From Pedosphaera sp. (GTDB taxonomy: Bacteria > Verrucomicrobiota > Verrucomicrobiia > Limisphaerales > DSYF01), in contig JAFMIZ010000008.1 of the NCBI GenBank assembly GCA_017853715.1, positions 1 through 53,388 on the forward strand: a stretch of 53,388 nucleotides of DNA. Reading direction: 5' to 3'. The notes under the pieces are model-generated. The model was not told where the DNA came from. It worked only from the letters and a program-made list of their open reading frames with translations, and searched no databases. How positions within the stretch are numbered: the stretch's first letter is position 1; each line of letters begins with the position of its first letter. Shown here in pieces: positions 24,780-34,477 of the stretch. The translations under genes and the position numbers were made by a program.

Positions 24780-25658
24780 ATGCCGAGCACACGCGACATA
24801 CGCCGACGTATCAAGTCGGTCAAGAATACGGCGCAAATCACCAAGGCCATGCAGATGGTGGCCTCGGCGAAGATGCGCAAGGCGCAGCAGGCTGCCCTCG
24901 CGGGTCGTCCGTATGCGGCGTTGATGAACAAGGTGCTGGCGCATGCGACGGCGGGAGCGGGCGACTTCACGCATGAATTGCTGGAACATCGTCCGGTCAA
25001 GAAGCGTGCTGTCATTCTGATCAGCACGGACAAGGGCTTGTGCGGTGCGTTGAACACCAACTTGCTGCGCGAAGCGGCCAAGTTCGACAAAGAGTCCACT
25101 GTTTTCATTTGCGCAGGTAAGAAGGCGGGCCAGTGGGCCGCGCGCACCAAGCGCACCATTGCAGCCGAATTCAGCTACAAGGATAACCCGCAATTCGGCG
25201 AAGCCCGGGCGATCTCGAAGTTCGCCCAGGAGATGTTCATCAAGGGTGAGGTGGATGAAGTCATCGTGCTTTACACCAATTTCATCTCGACGCTGACGCA
25301 GAAGCCCGAAGCGCGCCCGATGTTGCCCATCATCGAAATCAAGGGTGTTCAGTCCGGGATTCATGGTGACAGTGAGAAGGTCGCTTTGGAGCAATCCTCG
25401 GTTGATTACCTCTTTGAACCGTCGGCGGCGGAAGTGCTCGGCGAGTTGCTCCCGCGCGCATTGAATTTTGAAGTCTACCAGTTCCTCCTCGAAGCCAAGG
25501 CGTCTGAGCATAGCTCGCGCATGGTGGCGATGAAGAACGCGACGGACAACGCCAAGCAGCTCATCAAGAGCCTCACACTCGAATACAACAAGCTCCGCCA
25601 GGCGAATATCACGAAGGAACTTTTGGAAATCACCACCGCCCAGATGGCGATGGGTTAA
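24780..25658 (+). CDS. atpG: F0F1 ATP synthase subunit gamma
   Basis: The 292-residue central rotor shaft shows the family start (PSTRDIRRRIKSVKNTAQITKAMQMVASAKMRKAQ) and the C-terminal coiled coil (MVAMKNATDNAKQLIKSLTLEYNKLRQANITKELLEI). The central Rossmann-like part includes STDKGLCGALN. Length is typical and the position between atpA and atpD is conserved. Confidence 0.97.
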   Translation: MPSTRDIRRRIKSVKNTAQITKAMQMVASAKMRKAQQAALAGRPYAALMNKVLAHATAGAGDFTHELLEHRPVKKRAVILISTDKGLCGALNTNLLREAAKFDKESTVFICAGKKAGQWAARTKRTIAAEFSYKDNPQFGEARAISKFAQEMFIKGEVDEVIVLYTNFISTLTQKPEARPMLPIIEIKGVQSGIHGDSEKVALEQSSVDYLFEPSAAEVLGELLPRALNFEVYQFLLEAKASEHSSRMVAMKNATDNAKQLIKSLTLEYNKLRQANITKELLEITTAQMAMG

Positions 25659-25680
25659 GCAGCAGACAGAAACATTTTAG

Positions 25681-27141
<1,461 letters not shown>

Positions 27142-27171
27142 TCCGGTTGAAATCTTGAACGGCTGAATCCA

Positions 27172-27582
27172 ATGGCCAACACGCTCAAACTTGAAATTGT
27201 CACGCCGGACGCGGTGACCTACTCGGACTCGGTCGAGATGGTAACGTTGCCGGGTGTGGAAGGCGAGATGGGCGTCTATCCTCAGCACGTGCCCCTCATG
27301 ACGCAGATTGCACCCGGCGAAATCGTCGTGCGCAAGGGCGGTCAGGAGCAGTTGCTCGCCGTCGGCGAAGGCTTCGTGGAGATCACCGGGGAGAGCGTTT
27401 CCATTCTCACCGACATGGCCATCGCGGCGGACAACATTGATGAGGCGAAGGTTGAGGAGGCACGCAAACGTGCTGAGGCGCGTCTGGCGGAGAAGGTTAC
27501 CGCTGAGGAAGAGGCCGCCGTGCGCGCCTCTCTGGCCAATGCGGTGGCCCAGTTGAATGTGAAGCGCCGCCAACGCCGCTGA
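27172..27582 (+). CDS. atpC: F0F1 ATP synthase subunit epsilon
   Basis: The 136-residue subunit has the N-terminal beta-sandwich (LKLEIVTPDAVTYSDSVEMVTLPGVEGEMGVYPQHVPLMT) and a C-terminal helical hairpin rich in Glu, Ala and Arg, which in known relatives can inhibit ATP hydrolysis. It closes the atp operon, and an intrinsic terminator starts 28 bases after its stop. Confidence 0.96.
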   Translation: MANTLKLEIVTPDAVTYSDSVEMVTLPGVEGEMGVYPQHVPLMTQIAPGEIVVRKGGQEQLLAVGEGFVEITGESVSILTDMAIAADNIDEAKVEEARKRAEARLAEKVTAEEEAAVRASLANAVAQLNVKRRQRR

Positions 27583-27610
27583 ACTACGGGTAATTACTGA
27601 ACACGACCAG

Positions 27611-27633
27611 ACCCCGCCCCGTGCGGGGTTTTT
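27611..27633 (+). terminator. Intrinsic terminator of the atp operon
   Basis: CCCCGC (27612-27617) pairs with GCGGGG (27623-27628), extended by an A-T pair, around the loop CCCGT, followed by TTTTT (27629-27633). The position right after atpC makes this a confident call. Confidence 0.85.
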
Positions 27634-27657
27634 CGTTGGCATTCGGGGATTTCTGCC

Positions 27658-27686
27658 TTGCGGTTTACGCGTCAGGAACGAACACT
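27658..27686 (+). promoter_or_regulatory. Promoter-like element before the membrane TPR gene
   Basis: TTGCGG (27658-27663), 17-bp spacer and AACACT (27681-27686) precede the ATG at 27698. It directly follows the atp terminator, where a new promoter is expected. Confidence 0.5.
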
Positions 27687-27697
27687 CTTTCAACAAT

Positions 27698-28396
27698 ATG
27701 GATTCAAACATTGTTAGCACTGGCCAGTGGTATTCGCTTCTGGGTTGGGTTGATAAAAATCGCAAGCAGATCATTTCTGCGCTCGTCATTTGCGTCATAG
27801 CGGGGGTGCTGATTGGTTTCATGACTTGGCGCAGCAGCCAGCGTCGCATTGAAGCCGGCCAGAAACTGTCGGCGCTGATCGCTGACGCGGCCGGCAAGAG
27901 TTTGAGTGTCGAGTCCTTGACGCAACTGGCCACCGAATACGATGGAACTGATGCGGCGGCCCGCGCATTGCTCATGGCCGGTGCACAGGCCTTTGCGGAT
28001 GGGAAGGTTCCCGAAGCGGAAGCGTTGTTTCAGCGTTTCGTCGGCGGGTATGAAGGCCATGCGTTGTTGCCCCAAGCCAAGCTTGGTATTGCCGTCTGCT
28101 TGGATGCTCAAGGTAAGGCGGCGGAGGCAGCCGCTGCGTTCAAAGAGGTGGTTGATCGCTTCCCGAATGCAAACACCATCACATCGGCTAAGTTCAATCT
28201 GGCGTCTCTGTATGAGGCGCAGGGTAAGATGGAGTCGGCACGGGACATTTACATGACGCTCACGCAGGACAGCCAGAGCACGTATGGAGCCGAGGCGATT
28301 GCGCGTCTGACCGAGATGTTCCAGAAGAATCCCTCGCTTCGTCCAGGAGCTACCACGCCTGCGCCAGCGCCGATGGCTGTCACCCCCGCATCTTAA
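27698..28396 (+). CDS. Membrane-anchored tetratricopeptide repeat protein, YfgM-like
   Basis: The 232-residue product has a short N-terminal part, one transmembrane helix (about 24-43) and a helical C-terminal region with tetratricopeptide-type repeats (AAARALLMAGAQAFADGKVPEAEALFQRFV; AKLGIAVCLDAQGKAAEAAAAFKEVV; AKFNLASLYEAQGKMESARDIY). The tail is Pro/Ala-rich. The architecture resembles YfgM, a chaperone helper at the Sec translocon in proteobacteria, but the assignment is by shape only. It is flanked by the atp terminator and ugd, with 52 bp to the latter. Confidence 0.85.
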   Translation: MDSNIVSTGQWYSLLGWVDKNRKQIISALVICVIAGVLIGFMTWRSSQRRIEAGQKLSALIADAAGKSLSVESLTQLATEYDGTDAAARALLMAGAQAFADGKVPEAEALFQRFVGGYEGHALLPQAKLGIAVCLDAQGKAAEAAAAFKEVVDRFPNANTITSAKFNLASLYEAQGKMESARDIYMTLTQDSQSTYGAEAIARLTEMFQKNPSLRPGATTPAPAPMAVTPAS

Positions 28397-28448
28397 ATTC
28401 CCCGCTTACGCATCCTCGAGGAGAACTGGTTGCTTCAGATATTGCGCT

Positions 28449-29738
28449 ATGAAGTTGACGATCATCGGAACGGGTTACGTGGGGCTGGTCACCGGCACCT
28501 GCTTTGCCGAGGTCGGCCACACCGTCATCTGTGTGGACAATGACGAGGCGAAGGTGAAGATGCTGCAGGGTGGGGGGATCCCGATTTACGAGCCGGGCCT
28601 CGAGGAGATGGTGAAGCGCAACGTGTCGGCGGGTCGTCTGAACTTCACCAGCAGCACGGCGGAGGGCGTCCAGAAGTCGGATGTCATCTTCATCGCGGTG
28701 CCTACGCCCCCGCTGCCTGATGGCGGTGTTGACTTGAGTTTCATTGAGCGCGTCGCCCGTGACATTGCCGGGGCGATGACGGGCTACAAGATCGTGGTGG
28801 ACAAGAGCACCGTTCCGGTGAAGACCGGTGAGAAGGTGGCCGAGACGATCAAGCGCTATTGCAAGGCCAGGGTAGAATTCGACGTGGTCAGCAACCCGGA
28901 GTTTCTCCGCGAAGGCTTCGCCGTCGATGATCTGATGAAGCCGGACCGCGTTGTCATCGGCGTGGGGTCGCAACGGCCGGTGGCCTCGATGAAGGCGGTT
29001 TATGAGCCTTTCAAAGCGCCCATCATCGTCACCGACATCAACTCGGCGGAGCTGATCAAGCACGCGGCGAATTCCTTCCTTGCGCTGAAGATTTCCTACA
29101 TCAACGCCGTCTCCGTGATCTGCGAGGCGACCGGCGCCAATGTGCAGGAGGTCGCCAACGGCATGGGCATGGACGAGCGCATCGGTCGCCGCTTCCTCAA
29201 CGCCGGCATCGGTTTCGGTGGCAGTTGCTTCCCCAAAGATCTCAGCGCCTTCATCGCGATCTCACAAAGTCTCGGTTACAACTTCGGTTTGCTGAAAGAG
29301 GTCCAGAAGATCAACGCCCAGCAGATGGAGCGGTTCTTGAAGAAGATCACCGACACGCTTTGGGTGTTGAAGGACAAAAAGATCGGCGTGCTGGGTCTTG
29401 CCTTCAAACAGAACACGGACGACGTCCGCATGTCGCCCGCAATTGAGCTGTGCCAGCGCCTGCAAAAGGAAGGTGCCAGCCTGCGTGTTCACGATCCGAA
29501 AGGCATGGACAAGGCGAAGTCGCTCCTCAAGAACGTGGAATACGTCGAGGATATGAATGCCGTTGCCGAGGGCTGTGACGCGTTGGTGGTAGCCACCGAG
29601 TGGGATGAATTCAAGAAGCTCGATTTGGAGCGCGCCCGCAAGGCCTTGACCCATCCCATCATGTTCGACGGGCGAAATCTTTTCGACCCCGAGGAGATGG
29701 AAAAGCTCGGCTGGATCTACAAGAGCGTCGGAAGGTAG
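28449..29738 (+). CDS. ugd: UDP-glucose 6-dehydrogenase
   Basis: The 429-residue cytoplasmic enzyme oxidises UDP-glucose to UDP-glucuronate for surface polysaccharides. It carries the N-terminal Rossmann loop G7-T-G-Y-V-G-L13, EPGLEEMV, DKSTVPVKTG, the catalytic C260 in GFGGSCFPKD, and the C-terminal FKQNTDDVRMSP segment. GDP-mannose dehydrogenases share this fold, but the GSCFPKD pattern favours the UDP-glucose enzyme. The nearby gmd, fcl and O-antigen ligase genes support a role in exopolysaccharide or lipopolysaccharide supply. Confidence 0.93.
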   Translation: MKLTIIGTGYVGLVTGTCFAEVGHTVICVDNDEAKVKMLQGGGIPIYEPGLEEMVKRNVSAGRLNFTSSTAEGVQKSDVIFIAVPTPPLPDGGVDLSFIERVARDIAGAMTGYKIVVDKSTVPVKTGEKVAETIKRYCKARVEFDVVSNPEFLREGFAVDDLMKPDRVVIGVGSQRPVASMKAVYEPFKAPIIVTDINSAELIKHAANSFLALKISYINAVSVICEATGANVQEVANGMGMDERIGRRFLNAGIGFGGSCFPKDLSAFIAISQSLGYNFGLLKEVQKINAQQMERFLKKITDTLWVLKDKKIGVLGLAFKQNTDDVRMSPAIELCQRLQKEGASLRVHDPKGMDKAKSLLKNVEYVEDMNAVAEGCDALVVATEWDEFKKLDLERARKALTHPIMFDGRNLFDPEEMEKLGWIYKSVGR

Positions 29739-29764
29739 TTTCTTGTTTTGAGTTTCGAGCTGCG

Positions 29765-30217
29765 ATGAGCGAACGAGTGTCATCAACCCGAAACCTACAA
29801 CGCGAAACCCAAAACGTCATTGAGGTCGCCGCTGGTCTCATCTTCCGCGACGGCAAACTTCTGATCGCCCAGCGTTATGCTGACTCGCATCTGGGCGGTC
29901 TGTGGGAATTCCCCGGCGGCAAACGTGAACCGGGCGAAACCTTTCCTGAATGTCTGAAACGCGAACTCCGCGAGGAACTCGGCTGCGATGTGGAAGTCCT
30001 CGAACGCGTCGAAGCCATCACGCACCATTACCCGGATAAATCAGTTCACCTGGAATTCTTTCGCTGCCGCTGGCTGGCAGATGAGCCGGTGGCGATTGGT
30101 TGCGCGGCTGTGCGTTGGGTGACTCGCCAACAACTTGCCGACTATGAGTTTCCCGCCGCTGATGAACGGCTGCTCGGCCGCCTGGGGCGGCCGGAGTTTA
30201 TCTGCTGGTCTCCTTAG
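29765..30217 (+). CDS. NUDIX hydrolase, MutT-like
   Basis: The 150-residue protein has a complete NUDIX box (GGKREPGETFPECLKRELREELG), preceded by GGLWEFPGG as in MutT/8-oxo-dGTP diphosphatase. The first 17 residues look variable, so a later start is possible. The predicted role is sanitation of oxidised nucleotides. Its last four bases overlap the 3' end of the convergent ndk gene. It follows ugd by 26 bp and may be cotranscribed with it. Confidence 0.9.
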   Translation: MSERVSSTRNLQRETQNVIEVAAGLIFRDGKLLIAQRYADSHLGGLWEFPGGKREPGETFPECLKRELREELGCDVEVLERVEAITHHYPDKSVHLEFFRCRWLADEPVAIGCAAVRWVTRQQLADYEFPAADERLLGRLGRPEFICWSP

Positions 30218-31386
30218 GCTGAGCCGTAAAACTCCTGCACCACCTGGCGGAAGTTGTTTTCGCCGATCTTGATGATGCCCATTTCGCGTTGGGCGTTCTC
30301 GGGCGAATCGCTCGCGTGCGCGGCGTTGACCATCATGCTGGAGCCGAATTCACGGCGGATGGAGCCCGGCGGCGCTTTCGAGGGATCGGTGGGGCCAAGC
30401 ACCTCCCGGATTTTGCGCACGGATTCGATGCCCTCGTAAACGATGGCGATGCACTTCTCCGAACCGGGCTGCTCACGCTGCTCGGGCGGACATTCGGCGG
30501 GCGAACGTCCCGCCATGAAGCGGACGATGTTGCCGAAGTGATGCTCGCCGAACACCGGGCACAACAACTGGCCCAGCTTCGATTCCATCTCGGCGGACAG
30601 GGTGAAGCCGAATTCCTTTTCCAAATGCGGCTTGGCCCGGGCAGCGACGGAATCAACCAGCTTGGTTTTCAACACCTCCAGCACGGGTCCGTAAAACTCC
30701 ATGGCTTGGGCCACGCTCATCCGATGCACCTTGATGGCCACGATGAACAGGCCGGTGCGCGAGAAGAAATCGATCATGTTGCCCGGACGCCCCGTCGGGA
30801 AACGGAAGTTCTCGGGCTTGATGAGCACCAAGGTTCGCTGTGGCCGATGCTCCGCCGGGTAGGAAACGACGTTCTCCAACACGCCGCCGTCACTGTCGGA
30901 ATAGCGCGCCCAAAGCTTTAGTTTAACTTCGGCATCCAAGGAATTGGGCGCGACGAGCACGGCCGGCTCAAAGTGTTTAACCTCTCCGTCCTCACCGATG
31001 ATCAAATCACCAAACGTGTCGCGGATGGTTTCGCCTCCGGAGCGGCCCGGGGTGATGTGCCCGGCCACGGAAAGGATCTTCCGAATGGCTTCCTCACCCT
31101 TGAACAGGAGCATCATGGCCCGGCGGCGATGCCCGGTCTTCCTGTCGGGCCCGACGTTGTTCAGGATGTAGTCGTGGATCATCGCCTGGATGCGCCGGTC
31201 TCCCGGGTCGCTGGAGGCGGCCGTCGCTTGGGCGAATTGCCCGGCCAGTTCGCTGCTGGGTGCGAACATCCTGGCTCCCACCAAATCGAGCCCCGTCCTC
31301 GCGATCAGGCGGCTGATGATGCCACCAGTTCGGGATTTAAGCAGGGAATGGGGGGTGACAATGACGTATGCGAGTTGCTTCGTCAT
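30214..31386 (-). CDS. Nucleoside diphosphate kinase, tandem-domain form
   Basis: The 390-residue protein is about 2.7 times the length of ordinary Ndk (about 140 aa) and contains two NDK domains. The C-terminal one (about 183-390) has LIKPENF, PGSIRREFG and the active-site histidine H357 in NAAHASDSPENAQRE, so it should transfer phosphate between NTPs and NDPs. The N-terminal one (about 4-150) keeps the fold pattern but reads VTPHSL in place of the KPD motif. Its site is EVKHFEPA, with H138 but no following SDS, so it is probably degenerate or altered. The C-domain also has a long insertion before EKCIAIV. It starts one base after the DUF5679 gene and is likely cotranscribed. Confidence 0.9.
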   Translation of the reverse strand: MTKQLAYVIVTPHSLLKSRTGGIISRLIARTGLDLVGARMFAPSSELAGQFAQATAASSDPGDRRIQAMIHDYILNNVGPDRKTGHRRRAMMLLFKGEEAIRKILSVAGHITPGRSGGETIRDTFGDLIIGEDGEVKHFEPAVLVAPNSLDAEVKLKLWARYSDSDGGVLENVVSYPAEHRPQRTLVLIKPENFRFPTGRPGNMIDFFSRTGLFIVAIKVHRMSVAQAMEFYGPVLEVLKTKLVDSVAARAKPHLEKEFGFTLSAEMESKLGQLLCPVFGEHHFGNIVRFMAGRSPAECPPEQREQPGSEKCIAIVYEGIESVRKIREVLGPTDPSKAPPGSIRREFGSSMMVNAAHASDSPENAQREMGIIKIGENNFRQVVQEFYGSA

Positions 31387-31387
31387 G

Positions 31388-31582
31388 TCAGGCAGCGGGT
31401 GGCTGCGGCGGAGCGGACGGTGGGGAAGGGGGCGTGGCCTTGCCGCCCAAAATCTTGAACATCACGGTGCCGCAGGTCGGGCACTTGCCCTTGATCGCTT
31501 TACGGCCGTTTTTCATGGTTTCCTCGACCGCCTCGGCGATCTCCTTCTTGGCTTTACACTTAACGCAATATCCTTCGGCCAT
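31388..31582 (-). CDS. Small DUF5679 zinc-ribbon-like protein
   Basis: The 64-residue protein starts MAEGYCVKCKAKKEI and continues with TMKNGRKAIKGKCPTCGTVMFKI, a two-CxxC (C6, C9 and C32, C35) pattern typical of DUF5679 and expected to bind zinc. A Pro-rich tail follows. A start at 31612 would add ten residues absent from the family. The stop is one base from the start of ndk, so the pair forms an operon. CAGACT lies 4 bases upstream of the ATG, resembling the ACT-type -10 elements seen elsewhere. Confidence 0.85.
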   Translation of the reverse strand: MAEGYCVKCKAKKEIAEAVEETMKNGRKAIKGKCPTCGTVMFKILGGKATPPSPPSAPPQPPAA

Positions 31583-31764
31583 TGATAGTCTGCCCACGGG
31601 GGCCTCATGCACCCGGTGAACAGGTGCAAATCTTATCGTTCAAACACCCCCGGCGCAACCCGTAAAGCCCGCCCGACAAGGCTTTTTGCCATGCAAAACT
31701 CTGGATGATAGATGCTTGCAAGACTGATATATCACACGTCTAAAGACCCGTCAGGGGGCTCAAA

Positions 31765-33255
31765 CTAATCGGTAGACGGCCTCCTCATGTCACGTAAGGC
31801 GGCCTTCAAGATTTTCCCGGTTGTATTGCGGGGCAGGGCGGGGAGGGCTTCAATTCGCTTGGGCACCTTGTAGTCAGCCAGTCTGGCGCGCAGGAATAGG
31901 AGCATGCTCTTTTCATCCAGGGTTGCGCCTTCCATCGGCGCCACAAATGCCACGGGCTGTTCGCCTCTCCGTGCATCTGGGATGCCGATGACCGCGGCTT
32001 CCCGGACGCCTGGGAACTGGTAAAGCACCTCCTCGATTTCGCGCGGATAGACGTTGATGCCGTTGACCAGCAACATGTCCTTCTTGCGGTCGGTGATGTA
32101 GAAATAGCCGTCTTCGTCGCGATGCCCGATGTCCCCGGTGAGGAGCCAGCCATGACGCATGACCTTGGCGGTTTCTTCAGGGTTGTTCCAGTAGCCCTGC
32201 ATCACGTTGCCGCCGCGCACGCACAACTCGCCGGTTTCGCCTGGACCAAGAACTTTCCCTGATTCGTCCTGAATACTGACTTCCACGTCGGGTATCGGGG
32301 GGCCAACGGAGCCCGGCTTGCGGGTGCCGCGCAGCGGATTTTTGCACACCACCGGGCTGGCCTCGCTCAATCCGTAGCCCTCGATCAGCGGAATCCCAAA
32401 CTTTGCCTCGAACTCTTCCAGGATTTGCCGGGGCAACGGGGCTGCCCCGCTCAAGCAGATCCGCAATGGCAGACCGGGCGCCACCGTGGCCTGCGTCAGG
32501 CTGCGGTAAAACTGGGGAATCGCCGGCAGAATGGTTCCGTGATGCGTGTGGATTTCTTGCAGAAGATTCTTCACGGGATGGATCGAGCGAACCAAAATCA
32601 TGCTCCCGCCGGTCAGCATCGGCAGCATCAGGCCCACCGTCATCATATAAGTGTGGAACAGGGGGAGCATGACCACGAACCGATCTTCCCCGGTTGCCTC
32701 CAATACTTTCCGGCAACTCTCCACGTTGTGCAGCAGGTTCCCGTGCGAGAGCATTGCGCCCTTGGGGTGGCCCGTCGTGCCCGAGGTGTAGATGATCACC
32801 GCAAGGTCGTGTTCCGTTGCTTGCGACGTTGCCGGAGGAATCGCTCCGGCGGCTGAGGCCGGCCAGCCCTCTAGCTTGAGCACCCGCAGGCTGGGGCGCC
32901 TTGCGCGAAGCGCCGGCTCATTCGCCGCCAGTTCAGTGTCCGTGATCAAAACATCAATGCCGCAGTCGTTCAGTATGAAGCTGATTTCATCCGGCTTCAG
33001 GAAATTATTGATGGGCACCACCACCGCGCCGATGCGCAGGATCCCGAACACAGCCGGCACAAATTCCGGGCAGTTCTTCAGCGAGATGCCAACGCGATCG
33101 CCGGCTTGGACGCCGAAATCAGCCTCCAAAGCCATCGCCAGATTCCCTGCGGTCTCGCTCACTTCCGCGTGGGAAATCGCACTGTCTCCCCATAAAATGG
33201 CCTGTTTTCCGGGGGAGCGCAGGACGGAGTTGGAAAAAGCGACGGCGAGGTTCAT
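31765..33255 (-). CDS. AMP-dependent acyl-CoA synthetase/ligase
   Basis: The 496-residue adenylate-forming enzyme probably activates a carboxylic (fatty) acid to its CoA thioester. Core motifs in order are the P-loop YTSGTTGHPKG (156-166), GYGLSEASP, TGDIGHRDEDGYFYITDRKKD with the hinge, and the C-terminal catalytic lysine K481 in NTTGKILK. It is closest to medium- or long-chain fatty-acid CoA ligases, but the substrate cannot be fixed from sequence. It is a single gene, divergent from RNase D. Confidence 0.92.
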   Translation of the reverse strand: MNLAVAFSNSVLRSPGKQAILWGDSAISHAEVSETAGNLAMALEADFGVQAGDRVGISLKNCPEFVPAVFGILRIGAVVVPINNFLKPDEISFILNDCGIDVLITDTELAANEPALRARRPSLRVLKLEGWPASAAGAIPPATSQATEHDLAVIIYTSGTTGHPKGAMLSHGNLLHNVESCRKVLEATGEDRFVVMLPLFHTYMMTVGLMLPMLTGGSMILVRSIHPVKNLLQEIHTHHGTILPAIPQFYRSLTQATVAPGLPLRICLSGAAPLPRQILEEFEAKFGIPLIEGYGLSEASPVVCKNPLRGTRKPGSVGPPIPDVEVSIQDESGKVLGPGETGELCVRGGNVMQGYWNNPEETAKVMRHGWLLTGDIGHRDEDGYFYITDRKKDMLLVNGINVYPREIEEVLYQFPGVREAAVIGIPDARRGEQPVAFVAPMEGATLDEKSMLLFLRARLADYKVPKRIEALPALPRNTTGKILKAALRDMRRPSTD

Positions 33256-33261
33256 GCCTCA

Positions 33262-33290
33262 GGCTAACCGGTGCCCGTAGTTCCCCGCAA
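33262..33290 (-). promoter_or_regulatory. Promoter-like element before the acyl-CoA ligase
   Basis: On the minus strand TTGCGG (33285-33290), 17-bp spacer and TTAGCC (33262-33267) lie six bases before the ATG at 33255, implying a leaderless or very short leader. Confidence 0.3.
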
Positions 33291-33341
33291 GATTCAGGGA
33301 TTTGCGATAAAGACTTTTCTCCCGCGCCCAATCCCGGTTTC

Positions 33342-34415
33342 ATGGGCGCACGTCCAGTGATTAACGACGCCGTCAAACTCAGCCAGTTCGTTCCCGTTGT
33401 ACAAGCGGCCGAATGGATCGCCCTCGATACCGAGGCGGACAGCCTGCATGCCTACCCGGAGCGCTTGTGTTTGATGCAGTTCTGCACGGCCGCTGGCGAC
33501 GAACTGGTGGACCCGCTCGCGCCCCGCATGGAGTTGGGACCGTTGTTTGATGCGTTGTCCGGTCACCGGATTCTCATGCACGCGGCGGATTACGACTTGC
33601 GGCTGCTCCAAAAACACCACCGCTTCGTGCCGGGAGCCATCTTTGACACCATGCTCGCGGCCCGACTGCTTGGGGTTAAATCATTTGGGCTGGGCAACTT
33701 GGTTGAGCAATACCTCGGCATCAAATTGGAAAAATCCTCCCAAAAGGCCAACTGGGCACTGCGCCCGCTCACCGCCAAAATGGAGCGCTACGCCCGGGAC
33801 GACGTCCGACATCTCAAGCCGCTGGTGGACAAGCTCACTTCAGATTTACAGGCCAAGGGCCGTTTGAACTGGCATCAGGAGTGGTGCGCGCAGCTCATCA
33901 AGGACGCCACCACGGTGGTCGAAGCGGACTCGGAGGCCATCTGGCGTGTCAAAGGCTGCTCTTGGCTCGGGCCAGAGGCGTTGGCCGTTTTGCGGGAAAT
34001 CTGGCACTGGCGTGAGAGCGAAGCGAGGGCTGCGGGCAAACCGCCCTTCTTTATCCTGGCGCACGAGAAGCTCGTCGAGATCGCCGCTGCGGCTGTGAAC
34101 GGTGTGCCAGTGGAATCGATCTTCCCGCGCCATCTTTCCGACCGCCGCCGCCGCGGACTGGCTGAGGCCATTGAGGTGGGCAGAAATGTCGCCCCCGATA
34201 AGCTGCCGCGGGTGCCTGAGCGCAAGAGCCGTCGTCCCTCCGAAGCCGAAAAGAAGCGCTGCTTCCAGTTGGAGCGACGCCGTGATCAACGCGCGAAGGA
34301 ACTCGATCTCGACCCCACGCTCATCGCCAGCCGGTCGGTCTTGTGGGAACTCGCCCGCAACTGGGACGCGGCGCAGGAAGAATTGATGGGCTGGCAGCGG
34401 ACGTTGCTGGAGTAA
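33342..34415 (+). CDS. rnd: Ribonuclease D-like 3'-5' exonuclease with HRDC domain
   Basis: The 357-residue protein has a DEDDy exonuclease domain: D29 and E31 (ALDTEAD), D85 (HAADYDL), Y150 and D154 (YARDD). A C-terminal helical HRDC-type region (about 205-290) follows, then a charged tail. RNase D trims the 3' ends of tRNA and other stable RNAs in the cytoplasm. Size is close to the E. coli enzyme (375 aa). It is divergent from the acyl-CoA ligase and convergent with the RlmI-like gene. Confidence 0.92.
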   Translation: MGARPVINDAVKLSQFVPVVQAAEWIALDTEADSLHAYPERLCLMQFCTAAGDELVDPLAPRMELGPLFDALSGHRILMHAADYDLRLLQKHHRFVPGAIFDTMLAARLLGVKSFGLGNLVEQYLGIKLEKSSQKANWALRPLTAKMERYARDDVRHLKPLVDKLTSDLQAKGRLNWHQEWCAQLIKDATTVVEADSEAIWRVKGCSWLGPEALAVLREIWHWRESEARAAGKPPFFILAHEKLVEIAAAAVNGVPVESIFPRHLSDRRRRGLAEAIEVGRNVAPDKLPRVPERKSRRPSEAEKKRCFQLERRRDQRAKELDLDPTLIASRSVLWELARNWDAAQEELMGWQRTLLE

Positions 34416-34431
34416 TGGGGCGCTGGAACAC

Positions 34432-34464
34432 TGGGGTGATGCGAATCACCGCATCATCACCCCA
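34432..34464. terminator. Hairpin between convergent genes
   Basis: TGGGGTGA (34432-34439) pairs with TCACCCCA (34457-34464), and TGCG (34440-34443) with CGCA (34450-34453), leaving a 3-base bulge and a 6-base loop. It lies between the 3' ends of rnd and the RlmI-like gene and could act on both strands, though no T tract is present. Confidence 0.5.
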
Positions 34465-34477
34465 ACACTCCGTTCCC

